Shown in pieces: positions 13,501 to 21,001 of a stretch of 32,669 nt of DNA. The notes under the pieces were generated by a model, which saw nothing but the letters and a program-made list of their open reading frames with translations, searched no databases and had not been told where the DNA came from. Numbering within the stretch: position 1 is the stretch's first letter; each line of letters begins with the position of its first letter. Where the stretch lies: positions 1 through 32,669 of the forward strand of contig CACZDC010000021.1 in NCBI GenBank assembly GCA_902779785.1. Reading direction: 5' to 3'. This DNA comes from an uncultured Bacteroidia bacterium (GTDB taxonomy: Bacteria > Bacteroidota > Bacteroidia > Bacteroidales > UBA932). Position numbers and translations under genes: made by a program.

Positions 13501-14554
13501 TATACTGAAAATTCCTGTAAATGGGGAAATAGCCGCTTTCCAGGGTAAGGTCCAAGCGGTAGTAGTGGATTGGCGTGGATGAGTCCGGGGTGCCGCTCTC
13601 GACATAACGTGCCGCCATCAGGATGAATGGAGGATTGTCCGTGGTGACGGCCCTTTCATATACATATATGGGTTCACCGGGACCGACAGATACGCCGGGA
13701 GCGTTCAGCGCATCCACTGTAGTGGGGATATTGGTGTCGATGTCAGGCTCCGCGGGGAAGCCGAGATAGGTTTTTCCGTCATAGCTGTAGAGATGGTTGG
13801 ACAGCGTGACAGAAGAATCTGAATAGCCGGGCACCCAGTCGCCGTGGTTGGTACTGTACATTGCGATGGCGCCGCTGCGGGGCATATTGCAGAGGGTGTA
13901 GGAAACAATCTCGAAATTGGACGCATTTTCGCTGACGGTAACGCTGGCGAAGTTGCGGATAAGCGAGAGGTTGCTGAGGGCCGCCACAGTCTCGGAGGCG
14001 GGTATATATTCTCCGTCGGGGGTCTGCTCCGGGGTTCCGTCAGTTGTTTCTACAATTTTGATTCCATTCAGAACGATGCGCTGCCAATAGGCTCCGTTTC
14101 CGTCGGAAACCGTCATACTCTGCATAATGTCGTTCTCATAGGCATTGAACGGCAGGGAGGACGGACCGTTGGCGATGACGTGGAGCACGCGCTGTTTGGA
14201 GGAAATGGGAAGACGCGCAAGGAAATAGGCCGAGGTGGCATTCCGGGACGCAAAGCCTCCGGGCAGGGGATTGCCCTGTGCATCGCAGGGATAAGCGCTC
14301 ACATAGTCTTTCAGGTAGCGGTCCGTACCGAAGATAGCGATGTGGATGCTGCTGATGGCGGGCTGCTCACCCATTTCCGAACCGATATCGGCTTTGGTAT
14401 GGGCCTGTAGGACGACAGGGTTCTGGAAAGAGAGGACGACGGGAACTGTCGCGCCCTCTTTTCCCTCCACGCCTATGGCCAGGGGCTCCTCCCGTACGCA
14501 GGATGCGAAGGCTAGCGCAAGCAAGACTGATAATATGGAATATATTTTTTTCAT
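10502..14554 (-). CDS. Giant repeat-rich fimbrillin-like adhesin lipoprotein
   Basis: 1350 residues. Lipoprotein signal with lipobox LAFASC (Cys19). Residues about 35-380 resemble the Mfa/FimA-type fimbrillin fold (VPVVLSFQNPVVLQAHTKA, IHIAIFG, then FLARLPISSKQRVLHVIANG). Two further beta-sandwich regions follow. From about 665 to 1206 there is a chain of BACON/Ig-like modules: type B at 665-750, type A at 751-835, then two A+B pairs at about 836-1018 and 1019-1206; A modules share 'SATVNVA.SFD.VLK.Y' and B modules end 'ITQ.AG'. The last 140 residues form another, Ser/Thr-rich domain. Last gene of the fimbrial operon, 28 bases after the tip-like gene. Probably a surface or fimbria-associated adhesin; ligand unknown. 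Confidence 0.8.
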   Translation of the reverse strand: MKKIYSILSVLLALAFASCVREEPLAIGVEGKEGATVPVVLSFQNPVVLQAHTKADIGSEMGEQPAISSIHIAIFGTDRYLKDYVSAYPCDAQGNPLPGGFASRNATSAYFLARLPISSKQRVLHVIANGPSSLPFNAYENDIMQSMTVSDGNGAYWQRIVLNGIKIVETTDGTPEQTPDGEYIPASETVAALSNLSLIRNFASVTVSENASNFEIVSYTLCNMPRSGAIAMYSTNHGDWVPGYSDSSVTLSNHLYSYDGKTYLGFPAEPDIDTNIPTTVDALNAPGVSVGPGEPIYVYERAVTTDNPPFILMAARYVESGTPDSSTPIHYYRLDLTLESGYFPIYRNFQYNVNISDVSVDGYENLSDAVGHNSGSNFSVSLDTRTLPDVSNGVVRLYVEQPNFDWVYSSETKSFWFKFLLNGATSGNLNGNVTVTEKEGNALASFTVTGSDDAKGQRPVNYTLNQPNGTSTLSSTLQVVGTYNDGTDTYRLVRMVTIRVFNAKTIQPSLSPVTVADEEGQLTTLSIPLPWDLQASMFPMEILIEDSAKALNPASNENMPVKTTGIQNLDEPFESLSGNGESSYCFVRTLNWSEYQRLKNNAELSGSDYIILTCDFETTKAFSSSTVYVYNKYFATDANGVTTAQTTLYGDANNNITPNRQNVSGTSATVRVKSTGNWVLSIAMANGGVATGSSLSPSNGTATSGQDVTVTLPENVTENAIRYKLTLTNTTSNLVRTAYITQEGIMMKLSSAITTIDNHANSVTVSVESGTTYVIELFDPSGNIIYTSEEYPATTTPTDRQVNIPQNTTTRERKFTIRARNLGSTVWEDVIITQEAGVARVTAANNDIRMTETSATVNVACSFDLVLKAYVQGNDTPVYTASVAATTGRDETITGIPANTTGANRHIIVNLCDTTTGEVLASKTLTQLGSPDIKLTTSDSNVGNTAASATINVNSEASWTVSLSGGLSGASLSPASGSAGASNAVTLSVPVNNTLQAQTYTVTGDNGYYTSSVTITQAAGTASLSAAGDKIWMSSTSASVNVASSFDAVLKVYLPGSSEPVSTKNVAAAAAHDETVSFTTNTTGSDRSIRVDLCNTDGVVVATTSLTQSGTPSISLTASAASVIGNATTTTLTLASEIACDISVEGTGASVSTPLGTSGVSTDVSGTTITLTMPVNYSTSDVNYTVKVSRSGYADESVVITHRKAKVNNGSVTFDTGNGSSGQFMNSTSATSGNVTATFSAINQYASDGTWGIGGRDYTQLNRTGVTLTINTAAIPNRKALTGLSLTFTANNYTSTSVTVQGTSATTTSTTATSWTGEDTANETVFALTRNNQSLRVTGFTVSYQYYSWE

Positions 14555-14582
14555 ACCTCTTTAAATCTCGTCAAGCAATTCG

Positions 14583-16871
14583 TTAAAGACTGGTTTGGTA
14601 TCCAAGCCAACCGGTTCCTGAAACAGGGTCCTCTCCCCAATACCAGGTGTCATAGACGCAGCGGACATATCCGCTATGGCCGTTGTAGGTGATGGCATTT
14701 GTACCACCTGAAGCATCGGCATCATCGATTGTCTCGAACGTATCATTGCCGCTGTTATCCTGAATGAACATAAGATGCCCTGCGGCCCAATAACCGGCAG
14801 TCTGTGATGTGCCGTAAAGCTTTGGAATCTTATTATCTGTGTTAAGTTTCTGGAGGAAAAGGATTTCCGCCTTGGTAGGAAGGCGCCAGCGGCCTGCGGG
14901 ATACCCGTGCTCCTGATAGGCGGCGCATCTCTTTCTTGCTCCCTCATAGGAAACCGCATAAGTTTTTCCGTAGGAGGAAGCAGAGATGAATTTAGGAGAA
15001 ATCACATTCTGCTTATCCGGGTCGGTAGGACGGTAATTGGTAAGAGGATTAGCGGTATTTCCCCCGTTCAAAAGGGAACTGTATTCATCGGTAGCGTCTG
15101 CGCGGGGATCTCCAAGAACCGTCTCGAACGGGCCGCCATTAATCACAGGCGTAAATTTAAGGATGGTTGTAGTAACAGAATAGATGTTCGGATTCTGATT
15201 ACTGGCATTAGGGTCGAACGACGGAACGGCCGATGTATTCGGTTCAACGGCGCCTAAATAATGAGGCTGGTACGTGTCTGAAATCGTACTGGTGGTACTC
15301 TGCCCCGAGTTATCCCAAACCTTAGTTCTGGAAGAAGTTGTTGAAATACCGTTGACAAATACGTTTGCCGGACTGTTGGAGTCGTTATACGTATCTGTGT
15401 TAGTAATGTACAGCGGCGGATACTGAGTAACCTTCAAAGTCTTGTCGTACTGCCCGTTATTGTCGTTTGCAAGTTGCAGGACGATTGTGAAGGTATAAGG
15501 CGACACGTCATAGTTCGTTCCGGTGAAATCGTAATCCAGCGTATGGTCGATGTGGATATAATCGCCGTCGGCGGCCTTTGCAACCGTTGACGTGTTTGTC
15601 TCTGTCTGGTGTATGCCGGTTCGGAAGTTCTCATACTCCATAACTTTGCTGCGGATAGCAACTGTGCCGCTGGCGAAATAGGGGATATCCAGAGTGTTGC
15701 CGTAGAACTTGATGTCCAGGGGATCCGGTACGTTCACGTCCAGATAATAACCGGGGGACATCTGGGAAGAAATGTCGCTGCCGCTTCTCCAGTCCAGTAC
15801 CTGATAGCCGCAGGGAACGTTCACGGCCTCGTCGTCAGCATCGCCGCCGAGCTGGGTGACGTCCAGGACGAGGTGATACCAGTTGTTGCTCGCAAAGGCG
15901 TTGGTGGGGAGCATTACCTTATAATAAAACTCCTTTTGGGATTCCTGCACGATGCCTGAAGAGGTACGGGAAAGCTTCCAGGGAACGATGAGCTTGATGT
16001 AGGGCTCGGTGGCCGAACCGTAGGCCCAGGTCTCCGGATAGGTATAGAAGGAGGCGGTGGAAAAAGCGGTCGAGAAATCGGTCTTCCCCGGAATTGTCGT
16101 ATTGTCGATGTTGGGAAAATAATTGAAGAAAGTATGGTTCGGATCGACGCCGCCGATGAGGGCTTCCGCAGTACCGTTGCAAAGATAGGCGCGGATGTTG
16201 CTGCCTTCGGAGAGCGGGGTCCAGGTTTCGGTGACGTGGCCCTTGTCGTGATGGACCTCGTCCTTCAGGTAGAAATCCATCGTGACCTTTGCCGGGAGAC
16301 GCTTGAGGTCCACCTCGGCCGTTCCGACCAGGTTCTGGCCTTCCACCTTGGACACGTGGATATTCTCTGCAAGTCCTGTCATCACGAGGCAGAGGTCTTT
16401 ATCCGCTGCAGGCATAATGTTGCCGCCGGCTGCTTCGGAGGTGAAAGTACGCTGGCTTCCCTCATTGAGCGCAAGCGCCTGGAGCTGCTCCATCGTAGCG
16501 TTCACTCCGCTGATGACGAAGTCAGTTTCAGGGCCTGGATAGTTCGCTATTGAAAATACTTTGTATGTATCGTTCGAGATGACTGCAGCCTGGATAAAGC
16601 AGGTGAAATTGGATTCGATCTCGGGGGAGAAGCGCCAGTGGTGCCTGAAATCCTGATAGGTGCTGTTGAATAGGAAAACGTCCAGGGTCTTGATAAGGTT
16701 TTCATTGCCGACGCCGGCTTTGTCCACCTTGGTGCCGATGTCCCCGCAGGAGAATGTGAGGTGAAGGCCGTCTTCTCCGTAATGGAACTGTTCCATCTCG
16801 GAAATCCTCTCGCACGCGGCGATTGACAGAAGCGCTGCGAAAACTGCTGTTATGAAGATTGACTTTTTCAT
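14583..16871 (-). CDS. Fimbrial minor/tip-like lipoprotein (DUF4906-like)
   Basis: 762 residues. Lipobox SIAAC (Cys20). The N-terminal half follows the Mfa-like/DUF4906 plan of Bacteroidota minor fimbrial proteins: LHLTFSCGD, a TLDVFLFN strand, FSIANYPG, LPAKVTMDFYL, and a QVLDWRSGSDIS strand near 370. The C-terminal 130 residues hold a distinct domain with ARKRCAAYQEHGYPAGRWRLPTKAEILFL and a closing GYVRCVYDTWYWG; its two cysteines may pair. This kind of C-terminal domain ('WRLPT.aEl') is typical of tip or accessory fimbrial components and may bind ligand. Operon position: 6 bases after the upstream fimbrillin stop. Processing and polymerisation by strand exchange are known for the family, not shown here. 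Confidence 0.8.
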   Translation of the reverse strand: MKKSIFITAVFAALLSIAACERISEMEQFHYGEDGLHLTFSCGDIGTKVDKAGVGNENLIKTLDVFLFNSTYQDFRHHWRFSPEIESNFTCFIQAAVISNDTYKVFSIANYPGPETDFVISGVNATMEQLQALALNEGSQRTFTSEAAGGNIMPAADKDLCLVMTGLAENIHVSKVEGQNLVGTAEVDLKRLPAKVTMDFYLKDEVHHDKGHVTETWTPLSEGSNIRAYLCNGTAEALIGGVDPNHTFFNYFPNIDNTTIPGKTDFSTAFSTASFYTYPETWAYGSATEPYIKLIVPWKLSRTSSGIVQESQKEFYYKVMLPTNAFASNNWYHLVLDVTQLGGDADDEAVNVPCGYQVLDWRSGSDISSQMSPGYYLDVNVPDPLDIKFYGNTLDIPYFASGTVAIRSKVMEYENFRTGIHQTETNTSTVAKAADGDYIHIDHTLDYDFTGTNYDVSPYTFTIVLQLANDNNGQYDKTLKVTQYPPLYITNTDTYNDSNSPANVFVNGISTTSSRTKVWDNSGQSTTSTISDTYQPHYLGAVEPNTSAVPSFDPNASNQNPNIYSVTTTILKFTPVINGGPFETVLGDPRADATDEYSSLLNGGNTANPLTNYRPTDPDKQNVISPKFISASSYGKTYAVSYEGARKRCAAYQEHGYPAGRWRLPTKAEILFLQKLNTDNKIPKLYGTSQTAGYWAAGHLMFIQDNSGNDTFETIDDADASGGTNAITYNGHSGYVRCVYDTWYWGEDPVSGTGWLGYQTSL

Positions 16872-16877
16872 ATCACA

Positions 16878-18353
16878 CTACATACTGGGGATTATAATCG
16901 TATAGGCACCGTCCCTCTGGAGTTCGGAATCCAGGGAGAATTCGCGGCCGCCGGTGGCCTGGACAGAGAAAGAGAGGTCTGCCGTAATGGGAGGCTGACC
17001 CGCCGCCGGACGGTCTTCGTCACGGGCCGTAAGATAGAAGTCGATGGTGACGCCGGGATGGATATCGCCCTCGGAAGTTCCAATCGAGCCCGTACTAGTG
17101 TTGACCACACCGTTCCCGAAATCGTGGTTAAACGAGTAGTATGTCACATTCTGCGACAGGTTGATGTGGTAGGTGCAGCGGGTCGGCGAATAAATCTTGA
17201 ACATACCGTGGATAGGCATCAGTCGGCGCTGAGGGTCTAACTTGAACTTGATCTTGCTGCCGTCGATCTCGCAGGTGGAGGAATCCCAGCCTATCCAGCT
17301 GGCCATTGCGGACTGGTCCTCGGCAGAACCCGAGAGCTCGGTATAGTTCCAGGGCAGGACGCTCTCTTCCACTTTGAAGATGCCGCCCATATAAGTGATG
17401 GTATAGGAATACTTGTGACCGCCCTTCCAGGAAGTGCCTTTCGGGAAAGAAAGTTTGGAAGTACGGATAATGGATTCGCCTACAAGCTGGTAGACAACGT
17501 CTATCACTTCGTCAAGCTCGGCTTCTTCGGCCGGCCAGAAATAATAGAATTCCTTGGAGTTGCTCTGTATCTGGGAGAGCATATCCACGGGAGTGGCTCC
17601 CTTGGGAAAAGAAACGGTAGTGCCGGGATTGGAGGGATCTTCGCTGAAATCGTTCCTTGCTGAAAAGGGGACGGGATTCTGGGAATCCGTTGCATCTGTG
17701 AAAGCGACATCGGCCGTTCCGTCGTTGTTGAATGTAATTACAGTTGACTTGACGTTTTTGAACTTGTCGTTCAGGTATGCGCCAAAGAGGACGATGGGCT
17801 GCTCGTTATTGGGGGTCTCATCGGAAATCTTGAAGGACATAGCCACCTGGGCGAAGAGGTGGTTGAAAACAAGGGGTACATCCGAATAGTCGTTGGCGGA
17901 AGTGTTGCGGATCACCGGGTTGGAGTACATAAAGTCGTACTGCTGGGTGGATGTGCTGAGGGCTTTCGCCGGAATGGTGAGCACGTTGCCGCTGGCACTC
18001 AGGCCGGTGCCGAAGAAAGCGGAGGTGCTGTAGTTTTCGTTGTGCTCCAGCCAGCTGAAGAACAGGTGGTTTCCGCCGGCCCATTCATATCTGGCAGAGG
18101 TGCCGTAGCCCCATTTGGACTCGCTTGAATTGTAGCGCAGGGTGTTGTTGATGTGGTAGCTCGTGCCATTGTACCAGTCGCGAACCTGGAAAACGCTGGT
18201 GGTGTTCACGGCATCGGTAGCCTTGGTCTGGATGGGAGCGGCAAAGCGGATCCCAGAAGAAGCCGCCTCCGGAACATTTTCCTTCCTGTCGCAAGAGGAA
18301 ATAAGCAGGAGTGCCGCAATGGCTGCGAAAAATACTTTATTGTTGCTGATCAT
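16878..18353 (-). CDS. Fimbrillin family lipoprotein (Mfa-like)
   Basis: 491 residues. Lipobox LISSC (Cys21) followed by the family's usual start GIRFAAPIQTKATDA. The body is beta-rich: YEWAGGNHLFFSWLEH, YDFMYSNPVI, VPLVFNHLFAQVAMSF (a hallmark region of Mfa-like/fimbrillin proteins, about 155-175), and KGGHKYSYTITYMGG near 310. After this typical 300-residue fimbrillin unit there is an extra 160-residue beta domain with VLPWNYTELSG, unlike a plain stalk subunit. It could be an accessory or anchor protein. Second structural gene of the operon, 14 bases after the previous stop. Confidence 0.85.
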   Translation of the reverse strand: MISNNKVFFAAIAALLLISSCDRKENVPEAASSGIRFAAPIQTKATDAVNTTSVFQVRDWYNGTSYHINNTLRYNSSESKWGYGTSARYEWAGGNHLFFSWLEHNENYSTSAFFGTGLSASGNVLTIPAKALSTSTQQYDFMYSNPVIRNTSANDYSDVPLVFNHLFAQVAMSFKISDETPNNEQPIVLFGAYLNDKFKNVKSTVITFNNDGTADVAFTDATDSQNPVPFSARNDFSEDPSNPGTTVSFPKGATPVDMLSQIQSNSKEFYYFWPAEEAELDEVIDVVYQLVGESIIRTSKLSFPKGTSWKGGHKYSYTITYMGGIFKVEESVLPWNYTELSGSAEDQSAMASWIGWDSSTCEIDGSKIKFKLDPQRRLMPIHGMFKIYSPTRCTYHINLSQNVTYYSFNHDFGNGVVNTSTGSIGTSEGDIHPGVTIDFYLTARDEDRPAAGQPPITADLSFSVQATGGREFSLDSELQRDGAYTIIIPSM

Positions 18354-18367
18354 CGTCTTGTCCTCCT

Positions 18368-19435
18368 TTACTCTACGCCGATTTCAATGTCCGCGTGTTC
18401 AATCCACTGTTCCTTACGGGGATAATCGAAATTGATGTACCAGACGGCTCCGGGAACCAGAAGCCCGGAAAGATGGATCTTTGCCGCTGCGGGGAAAGTG
18501 ATCCACTGACCGTTATCTTTCAGTTTCAGGAATTTGCTGGTGCCGTTGCTCAGATTGAAGCGGATGGTCACTCCGGTAATGTCGAGAGGCAGGGCGAATA
18601 CCTTGAAATTCATCTTTGCCGTGGTGGAAATGATGGGGTTGTAGGGCTGATCTTTGTCGTCGTGGAAGACGGCGCTGATGCTGTTGCTGGTAGCACCGGT
18701 GCCCGAGAAAGTGAAGGACATATTGCTGCCCGCGTTGAAGGTCGCAGTCGAAACGCCTGCGAGGGGCACAAATGCGGCAGTCTCCGTCTCATAAGTGGCG
18801 GTCTCCATCTCGAAGCTCGTGATGGTGGTGTTGTCGTTGGCGCCCACGGTGATTTCGAAGGCTGTGAAGGCGGGGTAGAAATCCAGGTTGACGCCGCTCT
18901 CTTTGGGAACGCTCTGCTGGCCGGCTACCATAAAGGCATCGGACATATCAGCCCTGAAAACTGCCACATCGTTGGTCCTGTTGCTGTATTTTACGACCTG
19001 CGAGGCAGGGATGGTGGCCGACATCTTGTGGTCGCCGACAGTAACCTTGGAAGCGGGATAGGCGGCCCAGAAGTCGTGGGTGCCTTCGCCCCAGCTGAGG
19101 CCGTTCTCGCTGCCATAGGGCTCCAGGTCGGTCTTGCTGTTCACTCCCGCGACGGAAATGGTGTTCACCGAATACTGCTGGGAGGCCATCGCCGTCTCGT
19201 TGTTCTTCATAGCGAGGACTATCCTGTCTCCGTCAACCCAGTCGATGCGTTCATAGACCGAACCTCCGGAATTGAAGTTGGTACCGCTGTACGCCGTCTT
19301 GGTGGAAGTGGCCTTGGAACTTGTGCTGGCGCGGAAACGGATCTGCAGGCCGCTCAGGTTTTTGTGACAGCTGGAAAATCCCAGCAGACATACTGCCGCG
19401 GCTGCTATGCTGATGATTGCTCTGCTTGTTCTCAT
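18368..19435 (-). CDS. Fimbrillin family lipoprotein, candidate major subunit
   Basis: 355 residues from ATG 19435 (a TTG at 19459 would add eight residues in front of the signal peptide and is not needed). Lipobox GFSSC (Cys23). The pattern is fimbrillin-like: IRFRASTSSKATSTKTAYSG, VDWVDGDRIVLAM, HDFWAAYPASKV, FYPAFTAFEITVGA, and VFALPLDITGVTIRF close to the C-terminus. It is the shortest and first of the four lipoproteins, 11 bases after the 59-aa peptide gene, which is the usual place for a stalk subunit; which subunit really polymerises cannot be told from sequence. Confidence 0.8.
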   Translation of the reverse strand: MRTSRAIISIAAAAVCLLGFSSCHKNLSGLQIRFRASTSSKATSTKTAYSGTNFNSGGSVYERIDWVDGDRIVLAMKNNETAMASQQYSVNTISVAGVNSKTDLEPYGSENGLSWGEGTHDFWAAYPASKVTVGDHKMSATIPASQVVKYSNRTNDVAVFRADMSDAFMVAGQQSVPKESGVNLDFYPAFTAFEITVGANDNTTITSFEMETATYETETAAFVPLAGVSTATFNAGSNMSFTFSGTGATSNSISAVFHDDKDQPYNPIISTTAKMNFKVFALPLDITGVTIRFNLSNGTSKFLKLKDNGQWITFPAAAKIHLSGLLVPGAVWYINFDYPRKEQWIEHADIEIGVE

Positions 19436-19446
19436 AGCTCTTGACC

Positions 19447-19626
19447 TTATTTGTCCCAATCCTGGTTGAAGGAGGACTGTGAAAAATCCATTGTGACAAC
19501 TTCCTGTCCCGTAGTTTTCACTTCGGAATTGGTCTGAATCGTGGATGCACCAAGAAGATTGGTTTCAAGTTCGACTGAAACCTGCTTGATCATACGTGGT
19601 GCAAGATATCTTTTACAAGACTCCAT
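19447..19626 (-). CDS. 59-aa peptide at the head of the fimbrial operon
   Basis: Starts at ATG 19626; an upstream in-frame GTG (19689) would give 80 residues. The protein MESCKRYLAPRMIKQVSVEL... LLGAST... TTGQEV ... FNQDWDK follows a pattern I know from small Bacteroidota proteins beside fimbrillin-type genes: a short basic start with 'YLAP', a hydrophobic strand containing E-x-(x)-LL-x-AS, a polar middle and an acidic aromatic end (FSQSSFNQDWD). No signal peptide. Function not known to me. It is 11 bases before the first fimbrillin and under the same promoter. Confidence 0.65.
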   Translation of the reverse strand: MESCKRYLAPRMIKQVSVELETNLLGASTIQTNSEVKTTGQEVVTMDFSQSSFNQDWDK

Positions 19627-19739
19627 AAATACACTATCTTTTACTAACGAATTGTCATTCAAACAGTTCTGCCAACCCAGCGGTCTCACCCTCCCTGTCA
19701 GGCTCGGGTAAAACCGGCAGAATCAGCAAAATATACTTG

Positions 19740-19771
19740 CAAATGTATCAAAAAAGCGCCAAAAAACCAAA
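19740..19771 (-). promoter_or_regulatory. Fimbrial operon promoter
   Basis: On the minus strand TTTG (19771-19768), 20 bases, TACATTTG (19747-19740), close to the Bacteroidota consensus. The predicted start is near 19734, leaving a leader of about 105 bases before ATG 19626. A second TA-rich box (TATATTTTG) lies just downstream. Confidence 0.7.
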
Positions 19772-19797
19772 GCGGCTGCAAGTTCCAGGTTGCATAA

Positions 19798-19833
19798 TTG
19801 CAAATTCTGAAACTTATTTTGTAAATTCTGAAA
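19798..19833 (-). promoter_or_regulatory. Candidate AraC-type operator: 15-bp direct repeat, 21-bp period
   Basis: TTGCAAATTCTGAAA (19798-19812) and TTGTAAATTCTGAAA (19819-19833) differ at one base and start exactly 21 bases apart, two turns of the helix. They end 26 bases upstream of the fimbrial -33 box, a normal distance for an AraC-type activator, and lie next to the 3' end of the AraC-type gene. Binding is inferred. Confidence 0.6.
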
Positions 19834-19852
19834 AAGGGGAAAGCTGGGAAAG

Positions 19853-20944
19853 CTACTCCTTGTTGTCACTTATCCACATCGTGACGGTCTTTCCCATCTT
19901 CTGTTTGAAGGCGGCACTGAACGTGCTGTAACTGTGGAATCCACTTTCGGCGGCGAGCTGATTTGCCGTAAAGACGCGCTTTCCGGACGCAGCCTCGTGA
20001 TACAGACGTATGAAGTGCTCTACGCGCAAGCCGTTGATATAGGCATTATAAGTGAGTCCCTGCCGGGAGAAGTATTGGCTCAGATAGGAGCGGTTCGTGC
20101 CGATGGCCTGGGCGAGTTGGGCAAGGGTGAGATCGTATTGCAGGAAGAGAAGTGTGTCTTCGCAGTTTTTCTTCAGCTGCTGGCCAATTACGTCGGGAAC
20201 GGCCTGGGACGAAGGAGTCTCCTTGACATCTTCCGCAGGCTCCGCCACTTCAGCGACGATGTTGTCCAGACAGCGAAGCGTCTCAACGCGCCACATCAGC
20301 ACTCCCACAACCAGGATGTTGATCACCTGAATGGTATATTCGTAAACTCTGTTGCTGTCGGTAGCGCTATAAAACAAGAGGGTCAGCAAGAATACGGCCA
20401 GCACCAGGATGCTTTGCCAGAACTCCTTGTGCTCCAGGTCGGCATAATTGTCCCTGAGCCAGCGTCCATATTGACGCAGGGTCAATACCATATACACAGA
20501 AAGCAGGACAAGCAGAAAAACGATATATATGCGGACCGGGGCTAACAGGCTGACGTCTTCACGGATGATGCCAATGACCGCCAGTACGATAATCGGGACC
20601 ATTGACAACAGGACCGGCCAGACGTGCCGTTTCCGGTCTTGCAACATACTCAGCATCGTCCCGGACACAGGGATGATAATAAACAGTATGTCCAGCAGGC
20701 ACGCGGTGATATATATGGCGGGAGTAGGATGGAATGCCGCATACATCCAATACAGGTGACCAAGGGCCATAGAGGCCAGGAAGACCGCAGCCCACCGGCG
20801 CAGGCGGACGGGAGGCTCTATGTCATAGACAAATGCATTGCCTTTGCGCAGCAGCAGATACAGGGCTGCCAGCACTTCCAATGCTATCACAGCTCCATAG
20901 AGGAGGAGGAAGAATATGTCCTGAATTATCGCCGGGACTTCCAT
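19853..20944 (-). CDS. Membrane-bound AraC-family regulator (7TM-HTH)
   Basis: 363 residues. Seven hydrophobic segments at about 6-32, 51-71, 76-101, 108-127, 133-156, 176-194 and 201-224 are followed by a linker and a C-terminal AraC/XylS DNA-binding domain (about 262-363): TLAQLAQAIGTNRSYLSQYFSRQGLTYNAYINGLRVEHF, then the second HTH FTANQLAAESGFHSYSTFSAAFKQKMGKTVTMW. The first HTH and the 'FxSYSTFSAAFKQKMG' signature are intact. The sensor half sits in the membrane, so it may respond to a membrane or envelope signal. It lies directly upstream of the fimbrial operon in the same direction and is the obvious candidate for its control through the 21-bp-periodic repeat. Confidence 0.88.
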   Translation of the reverse strand: MEVPAIIQDIFFLLLYGAVIALEVLAALYLLLRKGNAFVYDIEPPVRLRRWAAVFLASMALGHLYWMYAAFHPTPAIYITACLLDILFIIIPVSGTMLSMLQDRKRHVWPVLLSMVPIIVLAVIGIIREDVSLLAPVRIYIVFLLVLLSVYMVLTLRQYGRWLRDNYADLEHKEFWQSILVLAVFLLTLLFYSATDSNRVYEYTIQVINILVVGVLMWRVETLRCLDNIVAEVAEPAEDVKETPSSQAVPDVIGQQLKKNCEDTLLFLQYDLTLAQLAQAIGTNRSYLSQYFSRQGLTYNAYINGLRVEHFIRLYHEAASGKRVFTANQLAAESGFHSYSTFSAAFKQKMGKTVTMWISDNKE

Positions 20945-20965
20945 CTTGCCAATGGTCTTAAGTCA

Positions 20966-20973
20966 CAAATTTA
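20966..20973 (-). promoter_or_regulatory. -7 box of the AraC-type regulator gene
   Basis: TAAATTTG on the minus strand, 21 bases before ATG 20944. The -33 position has TGTG, only a partial match. Confidence 0.5.
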
Positions 20974-21001
20974 ATGTTTTTTTGGGAAAAGCCACATTGT
21001 T

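Noticed and set aside
18395-19444. 349-codon plus-strand frame opposite the first fimbrillin gene
   Set aside because: Antisense shadow of a lipoprotein gene with clear signal peptide and family pattern; no promoter or recognisable domain.
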